Below, piece after piece: positions 33,589 through 42,922 of a stretch of 64,000 nt of DNA. Where the stretch lies: NCBI GenBank assembly GCA_020725865.1, contig DYEC01000022.1, positions 1-64,000 of the forward strand. The letters are read 5' to 3'. The notes below the pieces were generated by a model. The model ran no database searches and had not been told where the DNA came from. It worked only from the letters and a program-made list of their open reading frames with translations. A program made the position numbers and the translations under genes. Origin of the DNA: Anaerolinea sp. GTDB lineage: Bacteria > Chloroflexota > Anaerolineae > Anaerolineales > Anaerolineaceae. Position 1 is the stretch's first letter, and every line of letters starts with the position of its first letter.

Positions 33589-35802
33589 CTATCCGGGCTT
33601 CACGCGGTACGCTTCCATAACATTTGGAAGATTTTCGATTCGCGTGAGTACCCGGCTGAGCTGAGATACATTGTGTACCTCAATGACCAAATTCATGTAG
33701 GCATAACTTTGGGACACTTTGAATTTAATGTCAAGCAGATTGATTCCCTCACTGCTCAGAATGCCGGATATATCTGCAATTAATCCCTGTCGGTCATAGG
33801 CTTTTATTTCAATATTGACTGGATAAGTTTGACGAGGTTCTCCCCATGTTACTTTAAGGATACGTTCATTGCTTGGTAGGCGCAAAATATTAGGGCAATC
33901 GCTTCGGTGGATTGTAGCGCCTCGCCCGCGGGTGATATAACCTACAATTTCATCACCGGGTGTAGGATTGCAACAACGCGCCATGCTGGTCAAAATTCCT
34001 TTTAAGCCCCGGACGCTCACCGTATCTGTGCTGTCTTTCACTTCTTGCAAAGGTCGAGGTGCAAGTAACGGATCAGTTTGAGTCTTTTCCAGTTCTGAAA
34101 GGCGATTTGTGATGCGCGCGGGTGAAATGTCTCCACAACCAAGTGCCACATAAAGATCGTCCACAGCTCGATATTCCAGTGACTTTGCTAACTCATCGAG
34201 GTTAATGTCAGACATGCCCAGACGGCGCAATTCGCGTTCAAGCATCAATTTGCCCTGTGTCAGGTTCTGTTCACGATCCTGGCGCTTGAACCACTGTTGA
34301 ATTTTTGAGCGGGCGCGCTGTGTTTTGACAAGACCCAAGTTCGGGTTCAACCAATCTCGACTCGGTCCGCCATGTTTTGCTGTTAAGATGGTAACCTGAT
34401 CTCCGGTTTTGAGCACGTAATCCAAGCTGACCAGTTTGTTGTTTACTTTTGCGCCTCTGCATCGGTGACCGATTTCCGTATGAACATGGTATGCAAAATC
34501 AATCGGCGTAGAACCGGCTGGCAGGTCATAAATATCGCCTTTGGGTGTAAACACATAGACGCGGTCTTCAAAAATATCCGATTTGACGCCCTCAACAAAT
34601 TCTTGCGCATCCAGGGCTTCTTGACGCCATTCCATCAACCGGCGCAGCCAGTTAATCCGCTGCTCATAAGCCTGGTCATGTTTGGATTTTTCTTTATATC
34701 TCCAGTGCGCAGCGATACCATATTCAGCGTTGCGATGCATTTCAGTCGTTCGTATTTGTACTTCCAGCGGTTTACCATCATCATAGATGACAGCAGTGTG
34801 CAGAGACTGATAAAAATTATCCTTGGGAGCGGCGATATAATCATCGAATTCGTTCGGAATGGGGCGCCAATGAGTATGGATAATCCCCAATGCTGCGTAG
34901 CAAGAAGGAATATCCTGAACAATCAAACGCACCCCGCGAACATCGCGCACCATGTCAAACTGCTTGCCTTTTTCTACCATTTTCTTGTAGATTGAGTAAA
35001 TGTGTTTGGGACGTCCACTGACCTCTGCCTGGATTCCTGCTTGTTCCATGACTATTTTAAGGCGCTCCAGGATTTGCTGTATCTGAGCCTCTCGATCTGC
35101 ATGACGTTCTGAGAGATTTTCAGCTATTTCCCGATATTTTTCTGGATTGATATACCTAAATGAAAGGTCCTCAAGCTCCCATTTAATTCTCCAGATACCC
35201 AGACGGTTGGCAAGGGGAGCATAGAGATCGAGGGTTTCCTGAGCAATACGTTTGCGTTGTGGTTCAGGCAGGTAACCAAGTGTACGCATATTATGCAGCC
35301 GGTCAGCCAGCTTGATAATCACGATACGGATATCATCGCTCATGGCAATGAACGTTTTGCGCAGGTTTTCGATGCGAATTTCGCGTCTGCGGTCATGGGA
35401 AATCCCATTTTTTTCGTCGGAGAGAGCTTCTTCTTCAGTGAAAGTTTCTGCTTCAGATGGATGTTGATCGGCGCGCGAGGTGTAAGGCAGGTTGGTCAGT
35501 TTCGTAATACCATTGACCAGACCGGCAACCTCATCTCCAAATTCTCGTTGGATATCCTCCAGGGTAGCTGGAGTATCTGAGATAACATCGTGGAGTAAGC
35601 CAGCCGCAATGACAGCCGGTTGGGCATTCAGTTCGGCAAGGATACTGGCGACAGAAAGGCAATGAGTAATATATGCTTCTCCAGAAATACGTTGTTGGCC
35701 ATTATGAGCAATCTCGGCAAAACGGTATGCGCGTTGGATAAGTTCAATATCGGCGCCAGTATAATTTGAGGGTAGACTGGCAATCAAGTCTTCAATTTTC
35801 AT
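33589..35802 (-). CDS. RelA/SpoT-family (p)ppGpp synthetase with altered hydrolase motif
   Basis: A 737-residue long RSH protein with HD (about 20-190), synthetase (about 240-390), TGS (about 410-470), helical and ACT (about 660-735) domains. The synthetase domain reads NEFDDYIAAPK, that is EXDD as in monofunctional RelA, rather than the RXKD of bifunctional Rel/SpoT. In the HD domain the motif HDxxED is HDVISDT, so the Glu thought to take part in pyrophosphate hydrolysis is Ser; the other His and Asp ligands and ADRLHNMRTL are intact. It therefore makes (p)ppGpp and may be weak in degrading it. Strain-level activity is inference. It is located between a HAD phosphatase and moeA. Confidence 0.9.
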   Translation of the reverse strand: MKIEDLIASLPSNYTGADIELIQRAYRFAEIAHNGQQRISGEAYITHCLSVASILAELNAQPAVIAAGLLHDVISDTPATLEDIQREFGDEVAGLVNGITKLTNLPYTSRADQHPSEAETFTEEEALSDEKNGISHDRRREIRIENLRKTFIAMSDDIRIVIIKLADRLHNMRTLGYLPEPQRKRIAQETLDLYAPLANRLGIWRIKWELEDLSFRYINPEKYREIAENLSERHADREAQIQQILERLKIVMEQAGIQAEVSGRPKHIYSIYKKMVEKGKQFDMVRDVRGVRLIVQDIPSCYAALGIIHTHWRPIPNEFDDYIAAPKDNFYQSLHTAVIYDDGKPLEVQIRTTEMHRNAEYGIAAHWRYKEKSKHDQAYEQRINWLRRLMEWRQEALDAQEFVEGVKSDIFEDRVYVFTPKGDIYDLPAGSTPIDFAYHVHTEIGHRCRGAKVNNKLVSLDYVLKTGDQVTILTAKHGGPSRDWLNPNLGLVKTQRARSKIQQWFKRQDREQNLTQGKLMLERELRRLGMSDINLDELAKSLEYRAVDDLYVALGCGDISPARITNRLSELEKTQTDPLLAPRPLQEVKDSTDTVSVRGLKGILTSMARCCNPTPGDEIVGYITRGRGATIHRSDCPNILRLPSNERILKVTWGEPRQTYPVNIEIKAYDRQGLIADISGILSSEGINLLDIKFKVSQSYAYMNLVIEVHNVSQLSRVLTRIENLPNVMEAYRVKPG

Positions 35803-35944
35803 CTAGCTATCCCATTGTACCCACATTAACCATTTGACGACTTTGTAAGATCGAAAGTCGAATTTTTCTTTGTATTAATTCAGGCTCATCATTAGTATAA
35901 TACCCCATTGCTGTTTTTCAAGTGACGCTTGTCCAGAAGAGCGT

Positions 35945-36637
35945 TTATACTGTCGGCTGGTGCAACCTTTTTTCCACCCGTTTGAGAAGTTCTTCCAATG
36001 GAAGGTCAGCCAGTGACTTCAGCACCAAATCGGCGTGATTAAAGCTCAAAGACTGGGTGAGAGCGAGCGGAACTGCAACGGTGAAAATTCCTGCCGCTTT
36101 GGCAGCGGTGACGCCGTTAGGAGAATCTTCAAATACAATTGCTTCTTCTGGCTGAAGTGACAGACACTGCAAAGCACGCTGATATAACTCGGGGTGTGGT
36201 TTTACATATTGCACATCGTCGGCTGATCGGATGCAATCAAAATATTCAAGCAATCCTAATCTGGAGAGATGCCCACTTACCCACGCACGGCTTGAACTGG
36301 TAGCAATGCCTAATCTTAAGCCGGTACATCTAGCTGACTCGATATATTCACGGACACCCGGTAAAGGAGACTGTTGGAATAGTTTTTCATTTATTCGCTC
36401 TCTCTTTAATGCAACTATTTGAGCGACTTCTTCTGGAGTGAAATTCCTCCCCAATTGTTGACCCAGGTGAACGACTAAGTCAAATGTGTCAGATGATGTC
36501 CCCAGTTGTTTACTCCAAATATCAAGGGAGAGCTGGAGCCCGTAGGTCCCAAAGATATCCTGCCATGTGTGGTATTCTGGAGTCTCTGTGTCCAGAATCA
36601 AACCATCGAAGTCAAAAATTAACCCTTTAATACTCAT
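35945..36637 (-). CDS. HAD-family hydrolase (beta-phosphoglucomutase-like)
   Basis: A 230-residue HAD phosphatase. Motif I is FDFDGLILDTE, motif II is GIATSSSRAWV, and the last motif is IVFEDSPNGVTAAKAAG. The four-helix cap lies between residues 15 and 80, as in beta-phosphoglucomutase and other sugar-phosphate phosphatases. Substrate unknown. The ATG at 36637 has GAGGAA at 6 bases and gives the usual N-terminus. It lies on the same strand as prfB but behind a terminator, so it may have its own promoter. Confidence 0.85.
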   Translation of the reverse strand: MSIKGLIFDFDGLILDTETPEYHTWQDIFGTYGLQLSLDIWSKQLGTSSDTFDLVVHLGQQLGRNFTPEEVAQIVALKRERINEKLFQQSPLPGVREYIESARCTGLRLGIATSSSRAWVSGHLSRLGLLEYFDCIRSADDVQYVKPHPELYQRALQCLSLQPEEAIVFEDSPNGVTAAKAAGIFTVAVPLALTQSLSFNHADLVLKSLADLPLEELLKRVEKRLHQPTV

Positions 36638-36670
36638 AAAATTCCTCAAACCATGTTAAGTCAACATTAC

Positions 36671-36695
36671 AAAACGGAGCGCCAGGCTCCGTTTC
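36671..36695 (-). terminator. Terminator after prfB
   Basis: A 9-bp stem AAACGGAGC/GCTCCGTTT with a 5-base loop GCCAG; T residues follow on the minus strand. It separates prfB from the HAD gene. Confidence 0.7.
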
Positions 36696-36729
36696 ACTCA
36701 GACGCGCCAGATATTTTACCGCGTTTTAG

Positions 36730-37822
36730 TTAAATTTTTCTGGTTGGGCTTCGCAAGTAAGCCTCAATAAAACCGTCCAGTTCGCCATCCAAGACAGCTT
36801 GGGCGTTGCCTACCTCAAACTCTGTGCGGTGGTCTTTAACCATTTGATAGGGGTGCAAAACGTAAGAGCGAATCTGACTTCCCCACTCAGCCTTCGTGTA
36901 CTCGCCGCGAAGCTCGGTGATTTGCTTTTCTTGTTCTGCGCGCTTTAATTCGTATAGACGCGCTCGCAATACCCGCATGGCGTTTTCGCGGTTTTGCATT
37001 TGCGATCGTTCGTTCTGACAGGCAACAACGATCCCGGTTGGTAGGTGGGTAATTCGAACGGCTGTGGCATTTTTTTGCACGTTTTGCCCTCCAGCACTGG
37101 AAGATCGAAAGATATCAATACGCAGGTCATCTGGATTAATTTGAATTTCGGGATCTTCCGAGGCGATTTCGGGTAACACTTCGACCAGCGCAAAGCTGGT
37201 GTGGCGGCGGTGAGCCGCATCAAAAGGCGAAAGGCGCACTAAACGGTGAACGCCTTTTTCCGGGCGAAGGTATCCATAGGCGTATCGCCCATTAACGGCG
37301 ATGGTTACACTTTTGATCCCTGCCTCTTCTCCTTCGGTGGTGTCTAAAATTTCAGTTTCATAGCCACGGCGTTCACACCAGCGTAAGTACATCCGCTCTA
37401 GCATGGCTGCCCAATCCATTGAATCCACACCGCCAGCACCAGCATGAATAGCTAGCAGTGCATTTCCTTTGTCATAAGGACCGGATAACAGGATGTTTAA
37501 TTCGCGCTGTTTAAGTTCTTTCTCAAGGTCTGAAATTTCAGATTCGAGTTCTTTGCGAAGACTTTCGTCTCCAAGCTCAACCAGCTCCAGTGTATCTTGA
37601 ATTCGCTTTTGCAGATTGTGCCAGCTATCAATTTCATCACGTAAATCAGCCAGTTTTTTCATAACTTGCTTGGCTGTATCCGGATCATTCCATAAATTGG
37701 GTTGTTCTGCCTTTTTCTGATATTCTTTAAGTTCCTGCTCCATTCGAGCTAAGTCAAAGACGCTCCAAAAGGTGGTGAAGCTTTTCGGCGCACAGTTTGG
37801 TTCTCTCGTATAGGTCTTGCAT
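36730..37822 (-). CDS. prfB: Peptide chain release factor 2, with programmed +1 frameshift
   Basis: RF2 releases the chain at UGA and UAA stop codons. The second, long part carries the anticodon-like SPF (VRLSPFDAAHRR) and the catalytic GGQ (SSAGGQNVQKN). Translation begins at the ATG at 37822 (GGAGG upstream). It runs 22 codons to CTT-TGA at 37759-37754, where a +1 slip continues into the main frame (Asp-Leu-Ala-Arg). A Shine-Dalgarno-like GGAG is 3 bases before the CTT, exactly as in E. coli. A continuous frame reading further upstream exists but gives an unusual N-terminus and is not the start. It lies in an operon with ftsY and rlmN. Confidence 0.95.
37754..37767 (-). promoter_or_regulatory. 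Programmed +1 frameshift site of prfB
   Basis: On the minus strand GGAG-CGT-CTT-TGA-C: internal ribosome-binding-like GGAG, 3-base spacer, slippery CTT and in-frame TGA. RF2 shortage slows decoding of the TGA and raises frameshifting, so the protein controls its own amount. Confidence 0.9.
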
Positions 37823-37844
37823 AAAACCTCCAAATCGCTCTTGT

Positions 37845-38753
37845 TTATTTTAGAATGCCATCTACAAAGGCTTCACGATCAAAAGGTTGCAGGTCATCGG
37901 GCTTTTCACCCAAGCCGGCGTAGAGGATGGGCAGACCGAGCTCTTGCTGGATAGCAAATGCCATGCCGCCGCGTGCTGAGGAATCCAGCTTTGCCAGGAT
38001 AACCCCGTTAACCTGAACGGCTTGTTTGAAAGCCTTAGCCTGCTGAAGAGCGTTTTGCCCAGTAGTTGCATCAAGGATCAGCCAGACCGCATGGGGTGCG
38101 CCAGGCAAAGCCTTTCCAACGACGCGATAAACTTTTTTCAGTTCTTCCATCAGGTTGTAGCGCGTGTGCAACCGGCCTGCAGTGTCCACAAAAACGATGT
38201 CCATCTTGCGCGCAATGGCGGACTGAACCCCATCATAAGCAACTGCACCGGGGTCGGCATTGGGTTGACCAGCAATGACGGGCAGATTCAAGCGTTCGCC
38301 CCACACCTGGAGCTGATCCACGGCTGCAGCCCTGAATGTATCACCAGCAACTAGCAATACCTTCTTACCCCGATCGGCAAAAAGCTTGCCAAGCTTGGCT
38401 GCGGTGGTGGTCTTGCCTGAACCGTTAACGCCAACCAACAAAACGACAGCAGGCTGGTATTGACCAAGCTCAACTTCGGGTACCGGCATCAGGCGGTTGA
38501 TTAAGTCCACGCGCAGGTAGTCCTGAAGCTGCTTTGTCTGGGTCAATCCTTCCTGTTTGACCTGTTTCTTGAGTGTTTGTAATACCTGCTCTGTGGTAGT
38601 GATGCCGATATCTGCCTGTATCAAAAGAGCTTCCAGCTCTTCCCATGTTTCATCAGTAATTTCGGTGGCGCCAAACAGGTTCGCAATGCGTCCAAAAGCA
38701 ACCTTGCGAGTGCGGTCTAGTCCTTGTTTCCATTTCGAGAAGATATCCGTCAT
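37845..38753 (-). CDS. ftsY: Signal recognition particle receptor FtsY
   Basis: About 302 residues. NG domain only: N domain helices (about 5-90), then GTPase motifs VNGSGKTTTAAKLG (P-loop), LLVAGDTFRAAAVDQL, VDTAGRLH and AKLDSSARGG. The acidic A domain of E. coli FtsY is missing, as in many other bacteria. It docks ribosomes carrying SRP to the membrane. The ATG at 38753 is preferred to an in-frame TTG two codons upstream. It is 22 bases upstream of prfB in the same operon. Confidence 0.95.
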   Translation of the reverse strand: MTDIFSKWKQGLDRTRKVAFGRIANLFGATEITDETWEELEALLIQADIGITTTEQVLQTLKKQVKQEGLTQTKQLQDYLRVDLINRLMPVPEVELGQYQPAVVLLVGVNGSGKTTTAAKLGKLFADRGKKVLLVAGDTFRAAAVDQLQVWGERLNLPVIAGQPNADPGAVAYDGVQSAIARKMDIVFVDTAGRLHTRYNLMEELKKVYRVVGKALPGAPHAVWLILDATTGQNALQQAKAFKQAVQVNGVILAKLDSSARGGMAFAIQQELGLPILYAGLGEKPDDLQPFDREAFVDGILK

Positions 38754-38770
38754 AGCCAACCATTATAACA

Positions 38771-39829
38771 TTACAACATTGTCTGGATTGCAAGCTGCCC
38801 GCAGCCAGCTTGTATGTCAATGCCGCGACGGATGCGGATAGTGCAGGGAATGCCGGCTTTTTCTAGCGTTTCTTTAAACACTACCGCGCGCTGGTGAGTT
38901 GTTGGTTGACCGGGATACTTCTGGGTGGGATTAAGGGGTATCACGTTGACGTGACAGAGCAGTCCCTTGACTAGCCGAGCCAGTTCATGAGCATGTTCTA
39001 TTGTATCATTTGTGTCACGGATTAAAGCCCATTCAAAAGTCACCCTGCGTCCCGTTTGTTTGACATAGTCGTTACAGGCTTGTATCAGCTCTGACAGTGG
39101 GTACTTGCGATTAATAGGCAACAAGGTGGAACGCAGCGCATCATTGGCGGCATGCAAACTGATGGCAAGATTCACCTGCCGCTTTTCGCTGGCAAAGCGC
39201 TGAATCATCGGTACTAGTCCAACAGTTGAAATGGTAAAGCGTCTTTCGCTCATGCCAAATCCTTGTGGATCGTTCAGGCGATCAATGGCTGATAGCGTGG
39301 CGTCATAGTTGTGGAAAGGTTCGCCCATTCCCATGATGACGATATTGGTCAATTGTTTCCCCTCGTCCTTAAGCTGACGGGCAAAATATAACACTTGTTC
39401 AATAATCTCGCCGCTTGATAGGTGTCTTTGAAAGCCCATTTGACCGGTTGCGCAGAACACACATCCCATTGCACACCCAGATTGTGTTGAGATGCAAAGG
39501 GTGCACCGTTGTTCGTAACGCATGAGAACGGTTTCAATTGCTTTGCCATCTGGCAGTCGAAACATGGTTTTAACGGTTTGGCCATCGCTGGACTGCAGCT
39601 GATTTTCTGCAATCAATGCGGAGAATTGAAACTGCTCTGCCAGTTTTTGGCGCAGGGGCTTGGGTAGATTACTGAATTGTTCGGGAGACTTCCAGAATTG
39701 TTGATACAGCCCCTGCCAGATCTGAGCCGCCCGATAGGCTGGTTCCTGCCAGGATGTAAGGATTTCCTGAAGTTGTGCAAAATTCCAGTCAAGAATCAAG
39801 GGACGTTGTAGCATGGAAGTGTGTGCCAT
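38771..39829 (-). CDS. rlmN: 23S rRNA/tRNA adenine-C2 methyltransferase RlmN
   Basis: A 352-residue radical SAM enzyme that methylates A2503 of 23S rRNA and A37 of some tRNAs. The cluster-binding motif is CAMGCVFC at about residue 113. The second catalytic Cys, near the end in IDIQAGCGQL, completes the ping-pong pair. FTISTVGLVP and the preceding MGMGEPFHNYD are family hallmarks. Length fits. The start codon overlaps the stop of the HAD-IIA gene by one base. Confidence 0.95.
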   Translation of the reverse strand: MAHTSMLQRPLILDWNFAQLQEILTSWQEPAYRAAQIWQGLYQQFWKSPEQFSNLPKPLRQKLAEQFQFSALIAENQLQSSDGQTVKTMFRLPDGKAIETVLMRYEQRCTLCISTQSGCAMGCVFCATGQMGFQRHLSSGEIIEQVLYFARQLKDEGKQLTNIVIMGMGEPFHNYDATLSAIDRLNDPQGFGMSERRFTISTVGLVPMIQRFASEKRQVNLAISLHAANDALRSTLLPINRKYPLSELIQACNDYVKQTGRRVTFEWALIRDTNDTIEHAHELARLVKGLLCHVNVIPLNPTQKYPGQPTTHQRAVVFKETLEKAGIPCTIRIRRGIDIQAGCGQLAIQTML

Positions 39830-40611
39830 TACTCCAACAGTTCACTCAAATCTAAAGCAATCAGGTCTGGGGGAGGAGACCAAGCTTGAGCTTCTTCTCT
39901 TTTGGCTATGCCGGACAAAACTAGTGCAGTGCGGCAGCCGGCGTTTTGTCCCCATTTGACATCTGTGTCAAGACGATCGCCTACTACCAGCAACTGGTTA
40001 GCATTCACACGCAGTCTTTCCATGATCTGGTTCAAGATGGTTGGTTGAGGCTTTCCGGCAATGATAGGTTCAACCCCGCTGGCAGTCTGGATGGCAGCCA
40101 GGATGGCGCCGGCACCGGGGATAAGGCCGTCTGGCATTGGAAAGGTCTTATCCGGGTTGGTACCAATGAAAAGCGCGCCATTGCGGATCAGACGGGTAGC
40201 AGTTGCCAATTTTTGATAGGTGATATGTCGGTCAATTCCGGCAACAACCGCCAGCGTATTATGTTCATCTGGATAGAACCCTTGTCTGGCAAGGCATTGC
40301 TGAAGTCCACTCTCGCCTACTATAAAAACAGGTCCGCCCGCTGGAAAGCGTTTTTTCAGCAGGTAGGCTGCTGCTTCGGATGAGGTAACAATTTGCGAAG
40401 GATCAACCCGAACGCCATATTTTGCCAGTTTAGTAGCAAAATCCTCTGGCGTGAGGGTAGAGTTATTGGTTGCCATCATCACCTGAAGCCCTAGTGTTTC
40501 AATGCGTTGAAAGATTGCTGGGAGATCTCCAATTGGCTGGTCACCTCGCCATAAAACGCCATCCATATCCAGAACAAGGGCTTTAATAGGGGGATCAAAG
40601 GGAAACCTCAT
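39829..40611 (-). CDS. HAD-IIA family phosphatase (NagD-like)
   Basis: About 260 residues. Motif I LVLDMDGVLWRGDQP, motif II MMATNNSTLTPEDF and the last motif LLVVGDRLDTDVKWGQNAG identify a HAD-IIA (NagD or phosphoglycolate-phosphatase-like) enzyme with a C2b cap. Substrate unknown, probably a small phosphorylated metabolite. The ATG at 40611 with GGAG 6 bases before it is preferred to an ATG four codons upstream. First gene of the HAD-rlmN-ftsY-prfB unit. Confidence 0.85.
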   Translation of the reverse strand: MRFPFDPPIKALVLDMDGVLWRGDQPIGDLPAIFQRIETLGLQVMMATNNSTLTPEDFATKLAKYGVRVDPSQIVTSSEAAAYLLKKRFPAGGPVFIVGESGLQQCLARQGFYPDEHNTLAVVAGIDRHITYQKLATATRLIRNGALFIGTNPDKTFPMPDGLIPGAGAILAAIQTASGVEPIIAGKPQPTILNQIMERLRVNANQLLVVGDRLDTDVKWGQNAGCRTALVLSGIAKREEAQAWSPPPDLIALDLSELLE

Positions 40612-40628
40612 GTTTTTCTCCATAAATC

Positions 40629-40657
40629 AAGCCGGATAGCAGGTGTGCCATCCGGCC
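40629..40657 (-). terminator. Terminator after clpP
   Basis: A GCCGGAT/ATCCGGC stem with a 12-base loop, T-rich on both sides. It sits between clpP and the HAD-IIA gene on the minus strand. Confidence 0.6.
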
Positions 40658-40682
40658 TGATTTTATCATCTTTGATTTATTT

Positions 40683-41288
40683 TTATTTTTCAGCCGGCTT
40701 GAGCACCTGATCTACCAATCCGTACTCTACAGCTGCTTCAGCATCTAGGTAGAAATCACGTTCAGTATCTCGCTCGATTACTTCCAGTGGTTTTCCGGTA
40801 TTGTGAGCCATAATTTCATTGAGTTTCTGTTTGAGGCGTAAAATTTCTTTAGCTTGAATCTGAATGTCGGTAGCCTGACCTTGGGCGCCGCCAAGCGGCT
40901 GATGCAGATGAATCGTGGCGTGGGGTAGAGCGTAGCGCTGACCTTTGGTCCCTGCAGAGAGCAAAACTGTGCCAAAGGAAGCTGTTACCCCAACCGCTAC
41001 AGTGCTGATTTTGTTGGGGATCATTTGCATTGTGTCGTAAATGGCGAGGCCCGCGTAGATCTGGCCCCCCGGCGAATTAATGTACATCTGGATTTCGCGC
41101 TCAGGGTCTTCATGGCTCAAGTAGAGTAATTGTGCCACAATGAGGTTGGAGATTTGGTCATCAATAGGCGTTCCAAGAAAGATAATGCGTTCTTTGAGCA
41201 GCAGGGAGTAAATGTCGTAAGCGCGTTCGCCACGTCCTGACGATTCAATTACCATTGGAATAACTGATTTGAAATCGAAATTTGCCAT
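40683..41288 (-). CDS. clpP: ATP-dependent Clp protease proteolytic subunit
   Basis: About 201 residues. It forms the barrel peptidase that works with ClpX or ClpA-type unfoldases. Ser in [13 protein letters not shown], His in [13 protein letters not shown] and Asp in [17 protein letters not shown] form the triad. The usual propeptide-like N-terminus is short. The ATG at 41288 (protein starting [11 protein letters not shown]) is chosen; an ATG 5 codons earlier is possible, while longer forms would overlap tig. It follows tig by 31 bases, a normal tig-clp arrangement, though clpX is not next to it. Confidence 0.9.
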   Translation of the reverse strand: MANFDFKSVIPMVIESSGRGERAYDIYSLLLKERIIFLGTPIDDQISNLIVAQLLYLSHEDPEREIQMYINSPGGQIYAGLAIYDTMQMIPNKISTVAVGVTASFGTVLLSAGTKGQRYALPHATIHLHQPLGGAQGQATDIQIQAKEILRLKQKLNEIMAHNTGKPLEVIERDTERDFYLDAEAAVEYGLVDQVLKPAEK

Positions 41289-41319
41289 TTTTACATTCCT
41301 CATAAAAAAGACCAAAGGG

Positions 41320-42708
41320 TTACTCGCCTTTTTCTTCCTTTGTACTTTCAGTTTCGGGTTCAGGTGTTGATTCACTTTCTGGTTGATATGTTCCAGAAGC
41401 AATTCCTTTCAATCGTTCGAGCAGATTGAAATTGAACATACGGTTGGCGGTTTGAAGCGTAACCATTTGAGTCAGGTTGCGACGTTGAGCAGCAGTGGAT
41501 TTCCTTGCCTCGGGGGTTTGATCAAACTGCGCCATTGTTTCTGCAACTTCTTTTTGCAGTTCCTCAGAATCAACATTGATTTTTTCCCGACGCGCAATTT
41601 CTGTCAACACCAGCCTGCGGGTTAACGCCTTTTGAGCTTGTGGTCGAATTTTGTTTTGAATAAATGTATCCTGATCCATCTGGAGCATTTTCAGATAGGT
41701 ATCTAGATCCATTCTGGATCGTTCGAGATCTTCCTTAAGGTGACTCAACAGATGTTCGATTTCCTCTTGTAATGCCTGTGGCGGGTATTTTACTGTGGAC
41801 TGTGAGACAATCTCTTCAATTAGTTCATCAAGATAGCTGTCGTCATATTCAGCCTGTTTGCGCGCAGCTATCTGACTATGAATACCTTCGCGCAGTTTTT
41901 CAACCGTTTCAAATTCGCCAATTGATTGCGCAAACTCATCAGTTAACTCAGGCAACACAAGTTCTTTAACGCTTTGCACGGTGACAAAAAAGCGTGCTTC
42001 TTTACCACGATAGCGTTCAAGGGAAAAGTCATCGGGAAAGACGTAGACAAATTCCTTTTCCTCATTAGCACTCATACCGATCAGGTATTTTGAAAATCCG
42101 GCAAAGGGCCAGCCGGATTTGTCATCCTCGCCAATCACCACCTGGTGTGGCATTTCCCGGATAAACTCGCTTGTCTCGCTTTCCTCTGGTTGCGTTAGCT
42201 CAGCGCGCAGCATCAAATAGACAACATCACCCTCTTTCGCCGGACGATCAATTGGTTCGGCAGTCGCATAATTACGCCGCAGGTTGCTTAAGACCTCTTC
42301 GATTTCTTCCTCGGTAACCGATTCCGGCTTATATTCTTTGCGTATGGCATGATAATCGGGTAACAAGACTTCAGGCTCTAATGGGACAAGAAAAGAAAAT
42401 TTTGGCGGATCGTAGCTTAGGATTTCCTCTAAAGTGCCCGGATAGGATGGTTCAACTTTGGCTTCTTCAAGCACCTTGGGGTAGAGGTCATCCAGCATGA
42501 TTTCGATTGCCTCACGTTGAATTACATCATCACCGAAGTGACGCCGAATGATGTCGTAGGGGGCTTTTCCAGGGCGAAAGCCCGGAATGCGGGTTTCTTT
42601 TGAGATTTTTCTGGCAGCGCGCTGTTTGTAGTCCTCAAACATGGTGCTGTCTATTTCAGCGACGATTTGTATTTGTTGATCGTCTCGAGGTGTGGTTTCG
42701 ATTTTCAA
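41320..42708 (-). CDS. tig: Trigger factor
   Basis: A 462-residue ribosome-bound chaperone. The ribosome-binding region contains [17 protein letters not shown] (signature GFRxGKxP) at about residues 40-55. A central peptidyl-prolyl isomerase domain (about 155-250) and the helical C-terminal substrate-binding domain follow. The last 25 residues are a very acidic tail rich in Glu, Ser and Thr. The start is TTG at 42708, the first codon of the [10 protein letters not shown] sequence, with AGGGA upstream. It begins 35 bases after tRNA-Leu without a terminator and is followed by clpP. Confidence 0.95.
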   Translation of the reverse strand: MKIETTPRDDQQIQIVAEIDSTMFEDYKQRAARKISKETRIPGFRPGKAPYDIIRRHFGDDVIQREAIEIMLDDLYPKVLEEAKVEPSYPGTLEEILSYDPPKFSFLVPLEPEVLLPDYHAIRKEYKPESVTEEEIEEVLSNLRRNYATAEPIDRPAKEGDVVYLMLRAELTQPEESETSEFIREMPHQVVIGEDDKSGWPFAGFSKYLIGMSANEEKEFVYVFPDDFSLERYRGKEARFFVTVQSVKELVLPELTDEFAQSIGEFETVEKLREGIHSQIAARKQAEYDDSYLDELIEEIVSQSTVKYPPQALQEEIEHLLSHLKEDLERSRMDLDTYLKMLQMDQDTFIQNKIRPQAQKALTRRLVLTEIARREKINVDSEELQKEVAETMAQFDQTPEARKSTAAQRRNLTQMVTLQTANRMFNFNLLERLKGIASGTYQPESESTPEPETESTKEEKGE

Positions 42709-42743
42709 CGCAATAGTCCCTTCTAGGTAGTGTTAACATAGTG

Positions 42744-42825
42744 TGGGGAAGGCGGGAGTTGAACCCGCACGCCTTTCGGCACATGATCCTAAGTCATGCC
42801 TGTCTGCCAGTTCCAGCACTTCCCC
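42744..42825 (-). tRNA. tRNA-Leu (anticodon TAG)
   Basis: An 82-base class II tRNA on the minus strand. Acceptor GGGGAAG pairs with CTTCCCC, discriminator A. The anticodon loop CTTAGGA gives TAG, which reads CUA and, with wobble, other CUN codons. A long variable arm (TGCCGAAAGGCG) is typical for Leu. CCA is not encoded. It is probably cotranscribed with tig, which starts 35 bases downstream. Confidence 0.95.
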
Positions 42826-42835
42826 GCAGCTTTGG

Positions 42836-42864
42836 ATTATAAGCGAGAGGGGATTGCAGGTCAA
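42836..42864 (-). promoter_or_regulatory. Promoter of tRNA-Leu (and probably tig-clpP)
   Basis: On the minus strand TTGACC (42864-42859) and TATAAT (42841-42836) are separated by 17 bases; the -10 ends 10 bases before the tRNA. This is the best-matching promoter in the window. Confidence 0.85.
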
Positions 42865-42922
42865 TACATCGCGTTGAATTGTTACATCTTTAGATAAGTT
42901 TGGACGTTGCTACTCTGAATTT

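Noticed and set aside
34465-34995. Plus-strand frame of 176 codons
   Set aside because: It lies entirely opposite the Rel synthetase domain, which is clearly real.
35840-35863. Stem CGACTTT/AAAGTCG upstream of the rel gene as terminator
   Set aside because: A short 7-bp stem with a T-rich stretch only on the plus strand, where no gene ends; it may be a regulatory site but cannot be supported.
37757-37833. Continuous upstream frame of prfB as a normal N-terminus
   Set aside because: The peptide does not resemble RF2. The other frame begins with GGAGG-ATG and reaches CTT-TGA, the classical frameshift site.
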